Source: Mycobacterium intermedium (GTDB lineage Bacteria; Actinomycetota; Actinomycetes; Mycobacteriales; Mycobacteriaceae). Taken from it: a stretch of DNA of 48,988 nt. Location: NCBI RefSeq assembly GCF_002086275.1, contig NZ_MVHT01000047.1:1-48988 (forward strand). The letters are read 5' to 3'. A program made the position numbers and the translations under genes. Below, one piece after another: positions 26,021-34,468 of this stretch. A model generated the notes under the pieces. That model had not been told where the DNA came from and did not search any database. It worked only from the letters and a program-made list of their open reading frames with translations. Positions within the stretch are counted from its first letter, which is position 1. The number at the start of each line of letters is the position of its first letter.

Positions 26021-26778
26021 CACACGCGGCCGATCCCAACGATCCGACAGACCCGACCCGGTTCGAGGAGCGGTACCGAGACGAGCGGCTGGCCCACGGC
26101 CTGCCCGCAGCCACGCCGTGGGACATCGGCGGGCCGCAGCCGGTGGTGCAGCAACTCGTGGCGGTGGGTGCGATCAAGGGCGACGTGCTCGATCCGGGGA
26201 CCGGGCCCGGGCACCACGCGATCTACTACGCCACCCAGGGCTATTCGGCGGTAGGCATCGACGGGTCCGCCACGGCCATCGAGCGCGCCCGGGAGAATGC
26301 GCGCAAAGCCGGAGTATCGGTCGATTTCCAGGTGGCCGACGCGACCAAATTGGACGGGCTGGACGGCCGGTTCGACACGGTCGTCGACTGCGCCTTCTAC
26401 CACACCTTCAGCACCGCCCCGGAGCTGCAGAGGTCTTACGTGGAGGCGCTGCATCGGGCCACCAAGCCGGGCGCACGGCTCTACATGTACGAGTTCGGTG
26501 AGCACAACATCAACGGCTTCAAAATGCTTCGGACGCTGCCCGAGAGCGCCTTTCGCGACGTACTTCCCCTTGGTGGTTGGGAGATCACCTATGTCGGGAC
26601 TACCACCTATCAGGTGAACATGAGCGCCGAGGCGATCGAGTTGATGGCCGAACGGAACCCAGAGGTGGCCGATCAGGTCCAGGACGTGTTGGGGCGGTTC
26701 CGGGCGATGGAGCCGTGGCTCGTCGATGGTCGGGTACACGCGCCGTTCTGGGAAGTGCACGCGACGCGGGTGGATTGA
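26017..26778 (+). CDS. Class I SAM-dependent methyltransferase, coupled to hemQ
   Basis: 253 aa. Motif I VLDPGTGPGHHAIYYA with GIDGSATAIERA, and motif IV FDTVVDCAFYHTF; the C-terminal region holds a conserved WEITYVGTTTYQVN. Substrate unknown (Rv2675c family). GTG 26017 overlaps the hemQ stop (GTGA), so translation is probably coupled to the haem genes; a haem-related or tetrapyrrole-protective role is only an inference from this. The start could also be later, but no better ribosome-binding site was seen. Confidence 0.85.
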   Translation: MTHAADPNDPTDPTRFEERYRDERLAHGLPAATPWDIGGPQPVVQQLVAVGAIKGDVLDPGTGPGHHAIYYATQGYSAVGIDGSATAIERARENARKAGVSVDFQVADATKLDGLDGRFDTVVDCAFYHTFSTAPELQRSYVEALHRATKPGARLYMYEFGEHNINGFKMLRTLPESAFRDVLPLGGWEITYVGTTTYQVNMSAEAIELMAERNPEVADQVQDVLGRFRAMEPWLVDGRVHAPFWEVHATRVD

Positions 26779-27018
26779 GCGGGCGTTGCGGAGGCCGGCT
26801 TCGTCATCGGCTTCGTCACATCCGTCACTCTGATCGCTAGCCCAGGAATGTGGCTCGCTGCCCGGCTTTGAGCGACTATCGCTTTACGTCGAAATGTCCC
26901 GCCTGCGTTGCCATTTTGTCGCTACAAGCAGGGCGGAGATCATGCCGCCCGGAGCGGAGGCTGCTGTGGCGGTTGCGCCCAGTGTGGCAGTTGTGACGCA
27001 GCTGCCCGGCTTGGACGG

Positions 27019-27429
27019 TTAGGAACCCTCGGGTACCAACCGCAACGAGATCGAGTTGATGCAGTAGCGCTGATCCGTCGGCGTGGGGTAACCCTCACCC
27101 TCGAACACGTGCCCCAAGTGGCTGTGACAGTTGGCGCAGAGCACCTCGGTGCGCGTCATCCCCATCGAGTGGTCGGCGCGCAAGATCACCGCGTCGCTGC
27201 TCGACGGATCGTAGAACGACGGCCACCCGCAGTGCGACTCGAATTTCTCTGTGCTGCGGAACAATTCGGCTCCGCAGGCCCGACACTGATAGATGCCCTG
27301 GGTCTTGGTGTCGGTGTACTCACCGGTGAATGGACGCTCGGTGCCCGCACGGCGCAGCACGTGGAATTCCTCGGGAGTGAGCCGCTTGCGCCACTCGTCG
27401 TCGGTGAGTTCCAGCTTCGGTTTGGTCAT
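27019..27429 (-). CDS. msrB: Peptide-methionine (R)-S-oxide reductase
   Basis: 136 aa. Two zinc-binding CxxC pairs (CRAC and CANC), the substrate-recognition HCGWPSFYDP and the catalytic Cys in QRYCINSISL. It repairs the R epimer of methionine sulphoxide. The ATG at 27429 overlaps the aftC stop (ATGA), so it is expressed behind aftC. The 240 bases downstream, up to the convergent methyltransferase gene, hold no convincing gene. Confidence 0.96.
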   Translation of the reverse strand: MTKPKLELTDDEWRKRLTPEEFHVLRRAGTERPFTGEYTDTKTQGIYQCRACGAELFRSTEKFESHCGWPSFYDPSSSDAVILRADHSMGMTRTEVLCANCHSHLGHVFEGEGYPTPTDQRYCINSISLRLVPEGS

Positions 27430-28757
27430 CTTTCCACGCTAGCTTTCTCCTGCTCAGCGTGCTCAGCACGGTTCTCCCGCTCAGCCCTCAGCCAGGCCGG
27501 ATCAATGCCGTCATCCAGTCGGTTCTCGGCCTTGGCGTCCAGGTAGCGGAAGTAGAGCACGGTGAAGATCACGATCAACAGCAGGGACCAACCGTAGGTG
27601 ATCTTCAGGTATTCCAGCGCACGTCCCCATCTCATCCACCGGAAGATCAGCCAGCGGTCCAGCGTCATGAAGCCGTAAATCGCCAGCCACGCCGGCCAAT
27701 TGCGGATCACCGAGTTGGGCAGCACCACCGTCATCAGGAACGGGAACAGCATCATCGAGTAGTAGCCCTGAGCCAGGGACAACACGAGCCACGACCACAG
27801 CAGCAGCACGCCGGACGACGTGGTCACCCAGAACAGCGGGTCACGGGTGCGGTAGTAGCGGTACAGGAGCCACAGGGCCCCGATCGCGATCGCGGTGAAC
27901 AGCACGCGCAGCCCGATGATCATCCACGTCGGCAATCCAAAGTAGAGGCCGTTGCCCAGGATCGAGCTGTTGAAGTAATCCCGGGTGCCCAGGATGTAGG
28001 GCAGTGTCCGGGTGAAGAAGTCGGTCGCGTTGGGCACCAGCGGCAGCGCAACCAGGTTCATAACAACCGGAATGACCAGTGCGGTCACCCATGCCCGCCA
28101 CTGCCGGTTGACCAACGGCAGCAGCAACAGCGGGCCCAGCAGCGGTTTGAGAACCAAGGTCAGCCCGATCGCTGCGCCGGCCCACCACTGGCGACTGGTT
28201 CGCCCGTCCAGCAACCACCGCAGAAACAGCACCTCCAACAGCAGGATGCAGCCGTTGATGTTGGTGAAGACCAGGGTGTTGGTCACGGTCTCGGTGCAGA
28301 ACATGGCCAGAATGAGGGCCGGGGCGGCCACCGAGGACAGCGTGAAGTTGAACATCCGCAGCAGCAGGTAGGCGGCGACGAGGATGGCCGCGGTGTTGAT
28401 CGAGATGAACAGGTAGCGCGACGGCGCGAACGGCAAATAGCCGAACGGCGCCATCAGCAGGGTGCCGCCGGGGGGATAGAGATAGTGCGGGTCGACGTAG
28501 TCGAAGTGCTCGTTGTAGATGTCCCAGCCGTGCCGGAAGTTCAGCACCGCCCGGTACACGGGCTTGAAGTCGTCGGTGATGTTGCCGTTGATCGTCAGCA
28601 CGATGCTGCGGTGCAACACCGACAAAATGGCTATCGGCCACAGCGCCGACCGCAGGATGGTGGCGGTGCTTTTGGGGCCGGGACGAAATGCGGCCTGCAG
28701 GGATTCGCGAATGCCGGTTCTGGTCGAGTCAGCTGCCGTCACCAGCGCACCGTACAC
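27426..28757 (-). CDS. aftC: Alpha-(1->3)-arabinofuranosyltransferase AftC
   Basis: 443 aa, a polytopic GT-C family glycosyltransferase of about 10-12 helices that branches arabinan in arabinogalactan and lipoarabinomannan, using decaprenyl-phosphoryl-arabinose outside the membrane. The first external loop carries the acidic GT-C motif in GNITDDFKPVYRAVLNF (about residues 58-74), followed by HFDYVDPHYLYPPGGTLL. GTG 28757 gives MYGALVTAADS, as in Rv2673. The acidic tail is cytosolic, and the last bases overlap msrB. Confidence 0.95.
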   Translation of the reverse strand: MYGALVTAADSTRTGIRESLQAAFRPGPKSTATILRSALWPIAILSVLHRSIVLTINGNITDDFKPVYRAVLNFRHGWDIYNEHFDYVDPHYLYPPGGTLLMAPFGYLPFAPSRYLFISINTAAILVAAYLLLRMFNFTLSSVAAPALILAMFCTETVTNTLVFTNINGCILLLEVLFLRWLLDGRTSRQWWAGAAIGLTLVLKPLLGPLLLLPLVNRQWRAWVTALVIPVVMNLVALPLVPNATDFFTRTLPYILGTRDYFNSSILGNGLYFGLPTWMIIGLRVLFTAIAIGALWLLYRYYRTRDPLFWVTTSSGVLLLWSWLVLSLAQGYYSMMLFPFLMTVVLPNSVIRNWPAWLAIYGFMTLDRWLIFRWMRWGRALEYLKITYGWSLLLIVIFTVLYFRYLDAKAENRLDDGIDPAWLRAERENRAEHAEQEKASVER

Positions 28758-28779
28758 CGGCGCGAGTCGTCGCGAACGG

Positions 28780-30339
28780 TCAGGCGGGACAATAAGTGTC
28801 GGTGCCGGGCAGCTTCCCGCTGTCCAAGTAGTCGGCCAACGGCGGCACCGCGCAGGATGAGTAGATGCTGGCGCCGTGGCCGATACCCTGCCACATCACC
28901 CGCTTGCTGGCCGCGTTCGCGTTGATGATGGTGGCCGCCGTCTGGGCGACCCCCTCGTTGCCGACGATCGGGTCGTTCTGCACGCCCAGCAACAGCACGT
29001 CAAGCTTGAGCTGCTTCGGTGCTTGCGCGGGCGTGCTACTGGGCCAATGGATGCACTTGACCAGGTTGAGCGCGGCGACCGTGCCGAACTGCGGATAGAG
29101 CTTGCCCCATGCGACCACCAACTCGCGGACCCGGTCGGGCGTCGGGCGGTTGACCGCGTCGCTGCAGGTACTGACGAACTGGCCGTCGGTGTCCCGGGTG
29201 GCCTCGGCGCGGTTGATCAGGTTGTTCAGCCCGTTCATGTCACCCGAGCGCGCTGCGGCCAGCGCATTGGCCAGGTTCGTGGTGTTGCTCACCCGGTCGC
29301 CCGTGGGGAAGCCCAGCGCGGTGGTGATCGCCCCGACGATGGAGGCCACCGAGGGGCTGGCGGGGCCCTGGTCGGCCCGAGCTGCCGTCAGCAACGCGCT
29401 GACCGCACCCTTCGGGTCCGCGCCTAGGGCGCAGTTGACCGCAACGCACTGCGCGGCGAACGCGTCCAGGCTCGCCTGCTGGCCTTTGACCTGCTGTTCG
29501 GCGGCGGCCTCGGCGTTGACCCCCAGCGCGACGGGGGAATCGAGGATTAGCCTGGCCACCTTGTCGGGGCGCGACCCGGCATAGGCCATCGCCACCTGGG
29601 TGCCGTTGCCGACACCGATCAGTGCGACCGCGGGCACATCCCAGATGTTGCGCAGTCGTTCGATGTCGTCAGCGGCGTGCGAGTTGTCGTAGGCGGAATC
29701 ACCCGGCGCGATGGCGTCGGTGCAATTGGTGGTGGCGGTATTGGAAATATCGGACAGATTGGCCACCGGGTCGTCACCGGATCGGTACTGGGCTTGATCG
29801 CGCATGTCGTCGCGGTCGTAGTGATCGCGGCAGTCGATCGGGCTCGACATTCCCAGGCCGCGGCGGTCGATGGCGACGATCGGGTGGGACTTGAGCACGT
29901 CGGCGCCGGCGTGAGATAGCCAGACCGGCAGCTGGGTCGACGACGGGATGTCCGAACCGGTGGTGAAGACGAGCGGGCCCGCATCCTTGGGGGTCTGACC
30001 GGATCGGGCGCGGACGACGCCGATGCTCAACGACCCGGACCCGCCGTTGAGCGGGTCGAGGGCGGAGTCGAAGGTCGCGCATTCCAGCTTGACGCCCGCC
30101 GCGCCCGTCACACCGGCGTCCGAGTTGACCTGTGAGGTGCAGTCCCGCCACGACAGGTCGTTCTTGGGTGCGGCGATCGGTTGCGGGCCGCTCGGTGGTT
30201 TCGAAGTGGTGGGTACGCCCTGCGGTTTGGCGCCCGAATCGGTGGCGAAACGCGGGTCGGCGCCGAAGACGGGCACGCAGCCGGCGACCACCGCGCAGAC
30301 CGCGACCAGGATCGTGGCGGACCTGAAGTGCCGACTCAT
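28780..30339 (-). CDS. Secreted lipoprotein of the tripeptidyl-peptidase-like hydrolase family, nucleophile apparently missing
   Basis: 519 aa. Signal peptide with a lipobox ending AVVAGC (Cys about 21), a Pro/Ser linker, then an alpha/beta hydrolase fold with a C-terminal TAP-like lid domain. Family proteins have GxSxG at the nucleophile elbow; here the equivalent reads LIGVGNGTQVAMAYAG, with Gly where Ser should be. The His candidate HGASIYSSC and Asp (QNDPIVG) remain. It may be inactive as a hydrolase. ATG 30339 is used; GTG 30348 would add three residues. Orthologous to Rv2672. Confidence 0.85.
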   Translation of the reverse strand: MSRHFRSATILVAVCAVVAGCVPVFGADPRFATDSGAKPQGVPTTSKPPSGPQPIAAPKNDLSWRDCTSQVNSDAGVTGAAGVKLECATFDSALDPLNGGSGSLSIGVVRARSGQTPKDAGPLVFTTGSDIPSSTQLPVWLSHAGADVLKSHPIVAIDRRGLGMSSPIDCRDHYDRDDMRDQAQYRSGDDPVANLSDISNTATTNCTDAIAPGDSAYDNSHAADDIERLRNIWDVPAVALIGVGNGTQVAMAYAGSRPDKVARLILDSPVALGVNAEAAAEQQVKGQQASLDAFAAQCVAVNCALGADPKGAVSALLTAARADQGPASPSVASIVGAITTALGFPTGDRVSNTTNLANALAAARSGDMNGLNNLINRAEATRDTDGQFVSTCSDAVNRPTPDRVRELVVAWGKLYPQFGTVAALNLVKCIHWPSSTPAQAPKQLKLDVLLLGVQNDPIVGNEGVAQTAATIINANAASKRVMWQGIGHGASIYSSCAVPPLADYLDSGKLPGTDTYCPA

Positions 30340-30366
30340 GCCGACCACAGTAGCTGGACCCGCCGA

Positions 30367-31125
30367 TTACTCCCGGACGTAGCGGGTGTACAGATAGCCC
30401 GCATCGTCGGTGATCACGTGCGCACAACGCATCTGGGTCATCACCTGACCCGGGCCGGTCACGATCCGGGGGGATGACCCGCCGACGATGCACGGCGCGA
30501 TGGTCAGGCACAACTCGTCGAGCAAGCCGCGGTCGATGAATGCGCCGAGCAGCATGGGTCCGCCCTCGGTCAGGACCCGCCGCAACCCCCTTGCCCGCAG
30601 GTGAGCCAAGATCGCGGCCGCGTCGACGCTGGTCGGATCATCGGCGGAACAGTCGATCACCTCCGCAGGCAGCCCCGACAGCCGGTGGCGCGTGTCGTCG
30701 GCGGCCGCGGTGCAGGTGAGCACCAACACCGGCACTTCGGTGCGGGTGAACACGCCCAGGTCCTTGTCCAGGTGGCCGGCGTTGGTGACGATCGCCAGCG
30801 GCGGAATCTCGGCTTGGTGCCGAGCCTGACGCCGCTGGCGCGCGCCGATGCCCAGCCGCACTCCCGAGTAGCCCTCTATCCGCACGGTGCCCGCCCCGAC
30901 CACGACGACGTCGGCGAGCTCACGAAGCATCGAAAAGATGGCGCGGTCGCCGGACCCGCCCAGGCCCCCGGTGAGGCCCGCCGCCGTGGCGCCGCCGTCC
31001 AGGCTGGCGATGAAGTTCGCCCGCAACCAACTGCCGTCCGCAATGTCCGGGTAGTCGTAAAAGACGGGCAGTTCGTCTTCAGCGATACCGCGGTCCGCGC
31101 CGAGCAGCGTCAGGAAGTCGGGCAT
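30367..31125 (-). CDS. RibD-like pyrimidine/dihydrofolate reductase family protein
   Basis: 252 aa, a single reductase domain of the RibD C-terminal (DHFR-like) type: LRANFIASLDGGATAAG, ADVVVVGAGTVRIEGY and RRVLTEGGPMLLGAFIDRGL. No deaminase domain is present. The M. tuberculosis orthologue Rv2671 is known for substituting for dihydrofolate reductase and for a link to para-aminosalicylate resistance. ATG 31125; divergent from the AFG1-like gene (34 bases between starts). Confidence 0.9.
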   Translation of the reverse strand: MPDFLTLLGADRGIAEDELPVFYDYPDIADGSWLRANFIASLDGGATAAGLTGGLGGSGDRAIFSMLRELADVVVVGAGTVRIEGYSGVRLGIGARQRRQARHQAEIPPLAIVTNAGHLDKDLGVFTRTEVPVLVLTCTAAADDTRHRLSGLPAEVIDCSADDPTSVDAAAILAHLRARGLRRVLTEGGPMLLGAFIDRGLLDELCLTIAPCIVGGSSPRIVTGPGQVMTQMRCAHVITDDAGYLYTRYVRE

Positions 31126-31159
31126 GAGCTCGATTCCAGCACGCCGCTACAGTGCCTGC

Positions 31160-32191
31160 ATGGACGGGCCCATATCGCGTCTGGTCGATCGCCATCCGTC
31201 GGTGTCCCCGGAGCGGCTGATCGCCCAATTGGACCCGCCGCCGACCTTCGCCGAGGTGAGCTTCGCGACGTACCGGCCAGACCCGAACGAACCCTCCCAA
31301 GCCGCCGCCGTCGAGGCCTGCCAGGACTTCTGTCGGCAAGCTGTGGAGCGGCGCTCGGGACGCAAGAAATGGTTCGGCAAACGGGAGGTGCTGCCCGGCG
31401 TCGGCCTGTACCTGGACGGCGGGTTCGGCGTGGGCAAGACCCACCTGCTGGCGTCGGCCTATTACGCATTGCCTGGCTCCGGGCCGGGTACCTCTCCGAA
31501 CCCCAAGGCGTTCGCCACCTTTGGTGAGTTGACCCAGCTGGCCGGGGTGTTCGGCTTCGCCGAATGCATCGAACTGCTGTCCGACTACACCGCGGTGTGC
31601 ATCGACGAATTCGAGCTCGACGACCCCGGCAACACCACCCTCATCTCGCGGATGCTGTCATCGTTGGTCGAACGGGGCGTGTCGATAGCCGCGACATCCA
31701 ACACGCTGCCCGAGCAGCTGGGCGAGGGACGCTTCGCCGCCCAGGACTTTCTGCGCGAGATCAACACGCTGGCAAGCATTTTCACCACCGTCCGGATCGA
31801 AGGCCCGGACTACCGGCACCGCGACCTACCGCCGGCGCCTACCCCGTTGACGGACCAGGAGGTCGCCGCGCGTGCCGCTGCCGTGGAGGGAGCGACACTG
31901 GACGATTTCGATTCGCTTTGCGCCCACCTGGCCACCATGCACCCATCGCGGTACCTGACCCTGATCGAGGGTGTGCGGGCGGTGTTTCTGACCGGGGTGC
32001 ACTGCATCGAGGACCAGAGCGTCGCGTTGCGGTTGGTGGCGCTCACCGATCGCCTGTACGACGCCGGCATTCCGGTCGTCGCCTCCGGGGCCAAGCTCGA
32101 CACCATCTTCAGCGAGGAAATGCTGGCCGGCGGTTACCGCAAGAAATATCTGCGGGCCACCTCGCGGCTTTTGGCGCTCACGGCCGGCTGA
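31160..32191 (+). CDS. AFG1/ZapE-family AAA-type ATPase
   Basis: 343 aa. Walker A GGFGVGKTHLL (about residue 94), Walker B VCIDEFELDD (about 152), and the sensor segment AATSNTLPEQLGEGRF, all typical of AFG1/ZapE P-loop ATPases, which assist cell division or membrane-protein turnover in other bacteria. ATG 31160 was chosen because the frame upstream overlaps the divergent ribD-like start. Its end overlaps the convergent acetyltransferase gene by 14 bases. Orthologous to Rv2670c. Confidence 0.92.
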   Translation: MDGPISRLVDRHPSVSPERLIAQLDPPPTFAEVSFATYRPDPNEPSQAAAVEACQDFCRQAVERRSGRKKWFGKREVLPGVGLYLDGGFGVGKTHLLASAYYALPGSGPGTSPNPKAFATFGELTQLAGVFGFAECIELLSDYTAVCIDEFELDDPGNTTLISRMLSSLVERGVSIAATSNTLPEQLGEGRFAAQDFLREINTLASIFTTVRIEGPDYRHRDLPPAPTPLTDQEVAARAAAVEGATLDDFDSLCAHLATMHPSRYLTLIEGVRAVFLTGVHCIEDQSVALRLVALTDRLYDAGIPVVASGAKLDTIFSEEMLAGGYRKKYLRATSRLLALTAG

Positions 32192-32705
32192 TCGCGCGCG
32201 CCATCAGGTAGTCGCTCTCAAGCTGGTCGCCGAGCCGAAAAGTTCTGGTACCGCTGACTTCAAAGCCGCATTTGGTGTAGAAGCGTTGCGCCCGAACGTT
32301 TTGCCGGTTGACCCCCAGCCACACGCGGCGCACACCCTGCCGGGCGGCCCGGTCCAGTACGGCGTCCATCAACTTTCCCGCCACGCCGCGGCCGTGGAAG
32401 TCGGGCAGCACGTAGATCTTCGATAGTTCGGCGCTGCTGTCGGATTCGGGGATGTCGCGAATCAGCATGGCGTACCCGATGATTCGTTCGTCGTGGTGCG
32501 CGGCCAAGATCGCTCGTCGTGGGTCGCTCAGATACTCGGCGAAGCGGGCCGCCGACAGGTTTGCCGCGATGAAGGAGGCGACGTTAGTGGCCGTCACCGA
32601 GGGCGGGCAGGCCAGCGGAAAGGTGGCCGCGGCCACGTTGGCCAGCTCCCCGGCCGAAGCCGCCGCGGCGATGTCTATGTGCAGGTCAGAGATTCCACTG
32701 CGCAA
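32178..32705 (-). CDS. GNAT-family N-acetyltransferase
   Basis: 175 aa. The acetyl-CoA motif A is ELSKIYVLPDFHGRGVAGKLM (the R/QxxGxG/A pyrophosphate loop is GRGVAG), followed by motif B RAQRFYTKCGFEVSG. Substrate unknown (Rv2669 family). The start is probably TTG 32705, which overlaps the end of the upstream secreted-protein gene by 20 bases; no closer ATG or GTG gives a complete motif D, so the exact start is uncertain. Confidence 0.85.
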   Translation of the reverse strand: MRSGISDLHIDIAAAASAGELANVAAATFPLACPPSVTATNVASFIAANLSAARFAEYLSDPRRAILAAHHDERIIGYAMLIRDIPESDSSAELSKIYVLPDFHGRGVAGKLMDAVLDRAARQGVRRVWLGVNRQNVRAQRFYTKCGFEVSGTRTFRLGDQLESDYLMARAISRP

Positions 32706-33210
32706 GGTGCTCGCCGGTCTTGCGGTCCAGCAGCACGACCACGGAAATCGGGTCGCGGTAGGCGTCCCAATACACGCCGCCCCGCACGATCGAACCTTGC
32801 GGCGCGTTGCCGAGCGCGGCGTCCAGCCAGTCGGGCGCGTCGCAGGCCCGCGGCTTGTAGGCGTCGGCGAACGGTGTCACGCCGTCGAAGCTGAAGTTGG
32901 TCGCCATGATGAACGAGGTCGGGACCCGGACCGCGTGGACGGTGACATCGGCGCGGTTGACCGAGCTGCCGGGGAAGCTTTTCACCGGAACGCCGCTGCG
33001 CGTGTAACCGAACCCGGGCGGCGGGTCGACGGGGGTCACGCTGCTGACGGTGACATCGGCGACGTAGGTGCCGGTGTCCACCCGCAGCGTGTCCCCGATG
33101 TGGCCGATCGGAGCGTCACCGGCCCGTGCGCGGGGAGCCGTGACCCCCGCCGCGGTGATGCTCGCGACCGCGATCAGCAAGGTGGACAAGGCGATCAGCC
33201 AGCGATGCAT
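32686..33210 (-). CDS. Secreted protein, Rv2668-like
   Basis: 174 aa. A classical signal peptide (MHRWLIALSTLLIAVASITA, cleavage after about residue 30) is followed by a small beta-rich domain (GDTLRVDTGTYVADVTVSS, YWDAYRDPISVVVLLDRKTG) resembling extracellular MPT63/DUF1942-like immunoglobulin-type domains. Two cysteines are absent or single, so no disulphide is proposed. ATG 33210. It is expressed with the acetyltransferase gene that overlaps its end. Function unknown. Confidence 0.85.
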   Translation of the reverse strand: MHRWLIALSTLLIAVASITAAGVTAPRARAGDAPIGHIGDTLRVDTGTYVADVTVSSVTPVDPPPGFGYTRSGVPVKSFPGSSVNRADVTVHAVRVPTSFIMATNFSFDGVTPFADAYKPRACDAPDWLDAALGNAPQGSIVRGGVYWDAYRDPISVVVLLDRKTGEHLAQWNL

Positions 33211-33250
33211 CTTCGCATGATTGCACACGCGGTAATGCGAAGGGGAGGGG

Positions 33251-33979
33251 TTAGCTGGGTTCCTTGGGGACGGCCAGTGATTGCAGGGCGTCCGCCAGGT
33301 CGGTCTCGACCCGCTGCTTGTCGACACCGGCTTGGTGCAGCGGTCCGGCGCCGTCTTCCAGTTCGAGCAACGCCAGCAGCAGGTGCTCGGTGCCGATGTA
33401 GTTGTGGCCTAAGCGAAGTGCCTCGCGGAAGGTCAATTCGAGCACCTTGCGCGCCGGTCCGCTGAATGGGATCAGATTGGGTGTCTCCGCTGCGGCGGGC
33501 GGCAGTTTGACGGCGGCACGCAGCTTTTCGGTGTCGACGTTTCGTTTTTGCAGCAGCAGGGTCGCCAGTGCCGCCGGGTCGCTGAGCATGCCGAGCAGCA
33601 GGTGGTCCGGCGTGATCTCGCTGTTGGCCGCGTCGTGGGCGGCGTTCTGGGCCGCGACCACGGCGTTTCGTGCCCGGGGGGTGAAACGGCTGAAGCCTTG
33701 ATCGGGGTCCAAGGTGGTGGCCTCGGGTTTCGGGACGAATCTCTTTTGCGCCGCCTGTTTGGTGACGCCCATGGCTTTGCCGATCTCGGTCCAGGAGGCG
33801 CCCGAGCGACGCGCCTGATCGACGAAGTGCCCGATCAGGTGATCGGCGATCTCGCCGAGGCTTTCGGCGGCCAAGACGGCGTCCTGGAGTTGGTCCAGGG
33901 CGTCGGTGTGCACCGTCTTGATCACGTTGATCAGGTCGTCGAGGCGGACGGGATAAGCGATCTTGGTTGGTTCCACCAT
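33251..33979 (-). CDS. clpC2: ClpC2, Clp N-domain protein with HTH-like segment
   Basis: 242 aa, no ATPase domain. The N-terminal part holds a helix-turn-helix-like segment, SWTEIGKAMGVTKQAAQKRF (about residues 62-81). The C-terminal 150 residues form a Clp N-domain double repeat (FTPRARNAVVAAQNAAHD, ITPDHLLLGML, IGTEHLLLALLELEDG). Mycobacterial ClpC2 is known to bind cyclomarin-type ligands in place of ClpC1 and so protects it. ATG 33979 lies four bases from the first of two palindromic operators, which strongly suggests autoregulation. Confidence 0.93.
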   Translation of the reverse strand: MVEPTKIAYPVRLDDLINVIKTVHTDALDQLQDAVLAAESLGEIADHLIGHFVDQARRSGASWTEIGKAMGVTKQAAQKRFVPKPEATTLDPDQGFSRFTPRARNAVVAAQNAAHDAANSEITPDHLLLGMLSDPAALATLLLQKRNVDTEKLRAAVKLPPAAAETPNLIPFSGPARKVLELTFREALRLGHNYIGTEHLLLALLELEDGAGPLHQAGVDKQRVETDLADALQSLAVPKEPS

Positions 33980-33982
33980 GGC

Positions 33983-33999
33983 GTCAACGCTAGGTTGAC
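33983..33999. promoter_or_regulatory. clpC2 operator 1
   Basis: GTCAAC-GCTAG-GTTGAC, a perfect 6-bp inverted repeat with a 5-base spacer, ends four bases before the clpC2 start codon. It has the same arms and spacer length as operator 2, 28 bases away centre to centre. Confidence 0.8.
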
Positions 34000-34010
34000 G
34001 ATTGGGCGGT

Positions 34011-34027
34011 GTCAACCTTGGGTTGAC
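34011..34027. promoter_or_regulatory. clpC2 operator 2
   Basis: GTCAAC-CTTGG-GTTGAC repeats the arms of operator 1 exactly with a different 5-base spacer. The 28-base centre spacing places the two sites on nearly but not exactly the same face of the helix. They lie between clpC2 and the divergent DUF732 gene (62 bases from its start), so either or both could be controlled. The HTH-bearing ClpC2 is the obvious candidate binder. Confidence 0.8.
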
Positions 34028-34088
34028 GATGCCCGCTCGATTTGTTCGAGATGCGGCAGCGCCGTGCCTCTGGGACCATCTCTGAGCT

Positions 34089-34406
34089 ATGAGAACCCTG
34101 CTGACGATGACCTGCCTCGTGGTGGCGATCGGCATGGCCGCGCCGGCCCAGGCTGACGCGGGCCAAGACCAAGCTTTCATCGTTTCGCTCAATGCTGCCG
34201 GTATCACCTACAAGGATCCCGAGAGCGCGATTGCGGCCGGAAAGAGCGTTTGCAACATGGCCAATCAGGGCAAGACCGGGGCCGAGGTGGTCGAGATCCT
34301 GCAAGCCGGAAATCCCGGGCTGACCCAGGAAAACGCCGCACGGTTCACGGCGATCTCAGCGGGTGTCTACTGCCCTGCGAAACTTCCGCCGAAACAGGGC
34401 ACGTAG
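34089..34406 (+). CDS. Secreted DUF732 protein
   Basis: 105 aa. Signal peptide MRTLLTMTCLVVAIGMAAPA cleaved after about residue 23 (AQA-D), then a helical DUF732 domain (DQAFIVSLNAAGITYKDPES, GKSVCNMANQG, ARFTAISAGVYCP) with two cysteines expected to form a disulphide. The family is abundant and secreted in mycobacteria, with no established function. ATG 34089; divergent from clpC2. Confidence 0.88.
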   Translation: MRTLLTMTCLVVAIGMAAPAQADAGQDQAFIVSLNAAGITYKDPESAIAAGKSVCNMANQGKTGAEVVEILQAGNPGLTQENAARFTAISAGVYCPAKLPPKQGT

Positions 34407-34468
34407 CCGGGGGTTCGCCGGGCACGCCGTCCATCCCACCACGGTAGGCCTGCGGCGACGCCCGATGC

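Noticed and set aside
27459..28925. 488-codon open frame on the plus strand
   Set aside because: Antisense to aftC and extremely Gln/His/Arg-rich; a shadow frame.
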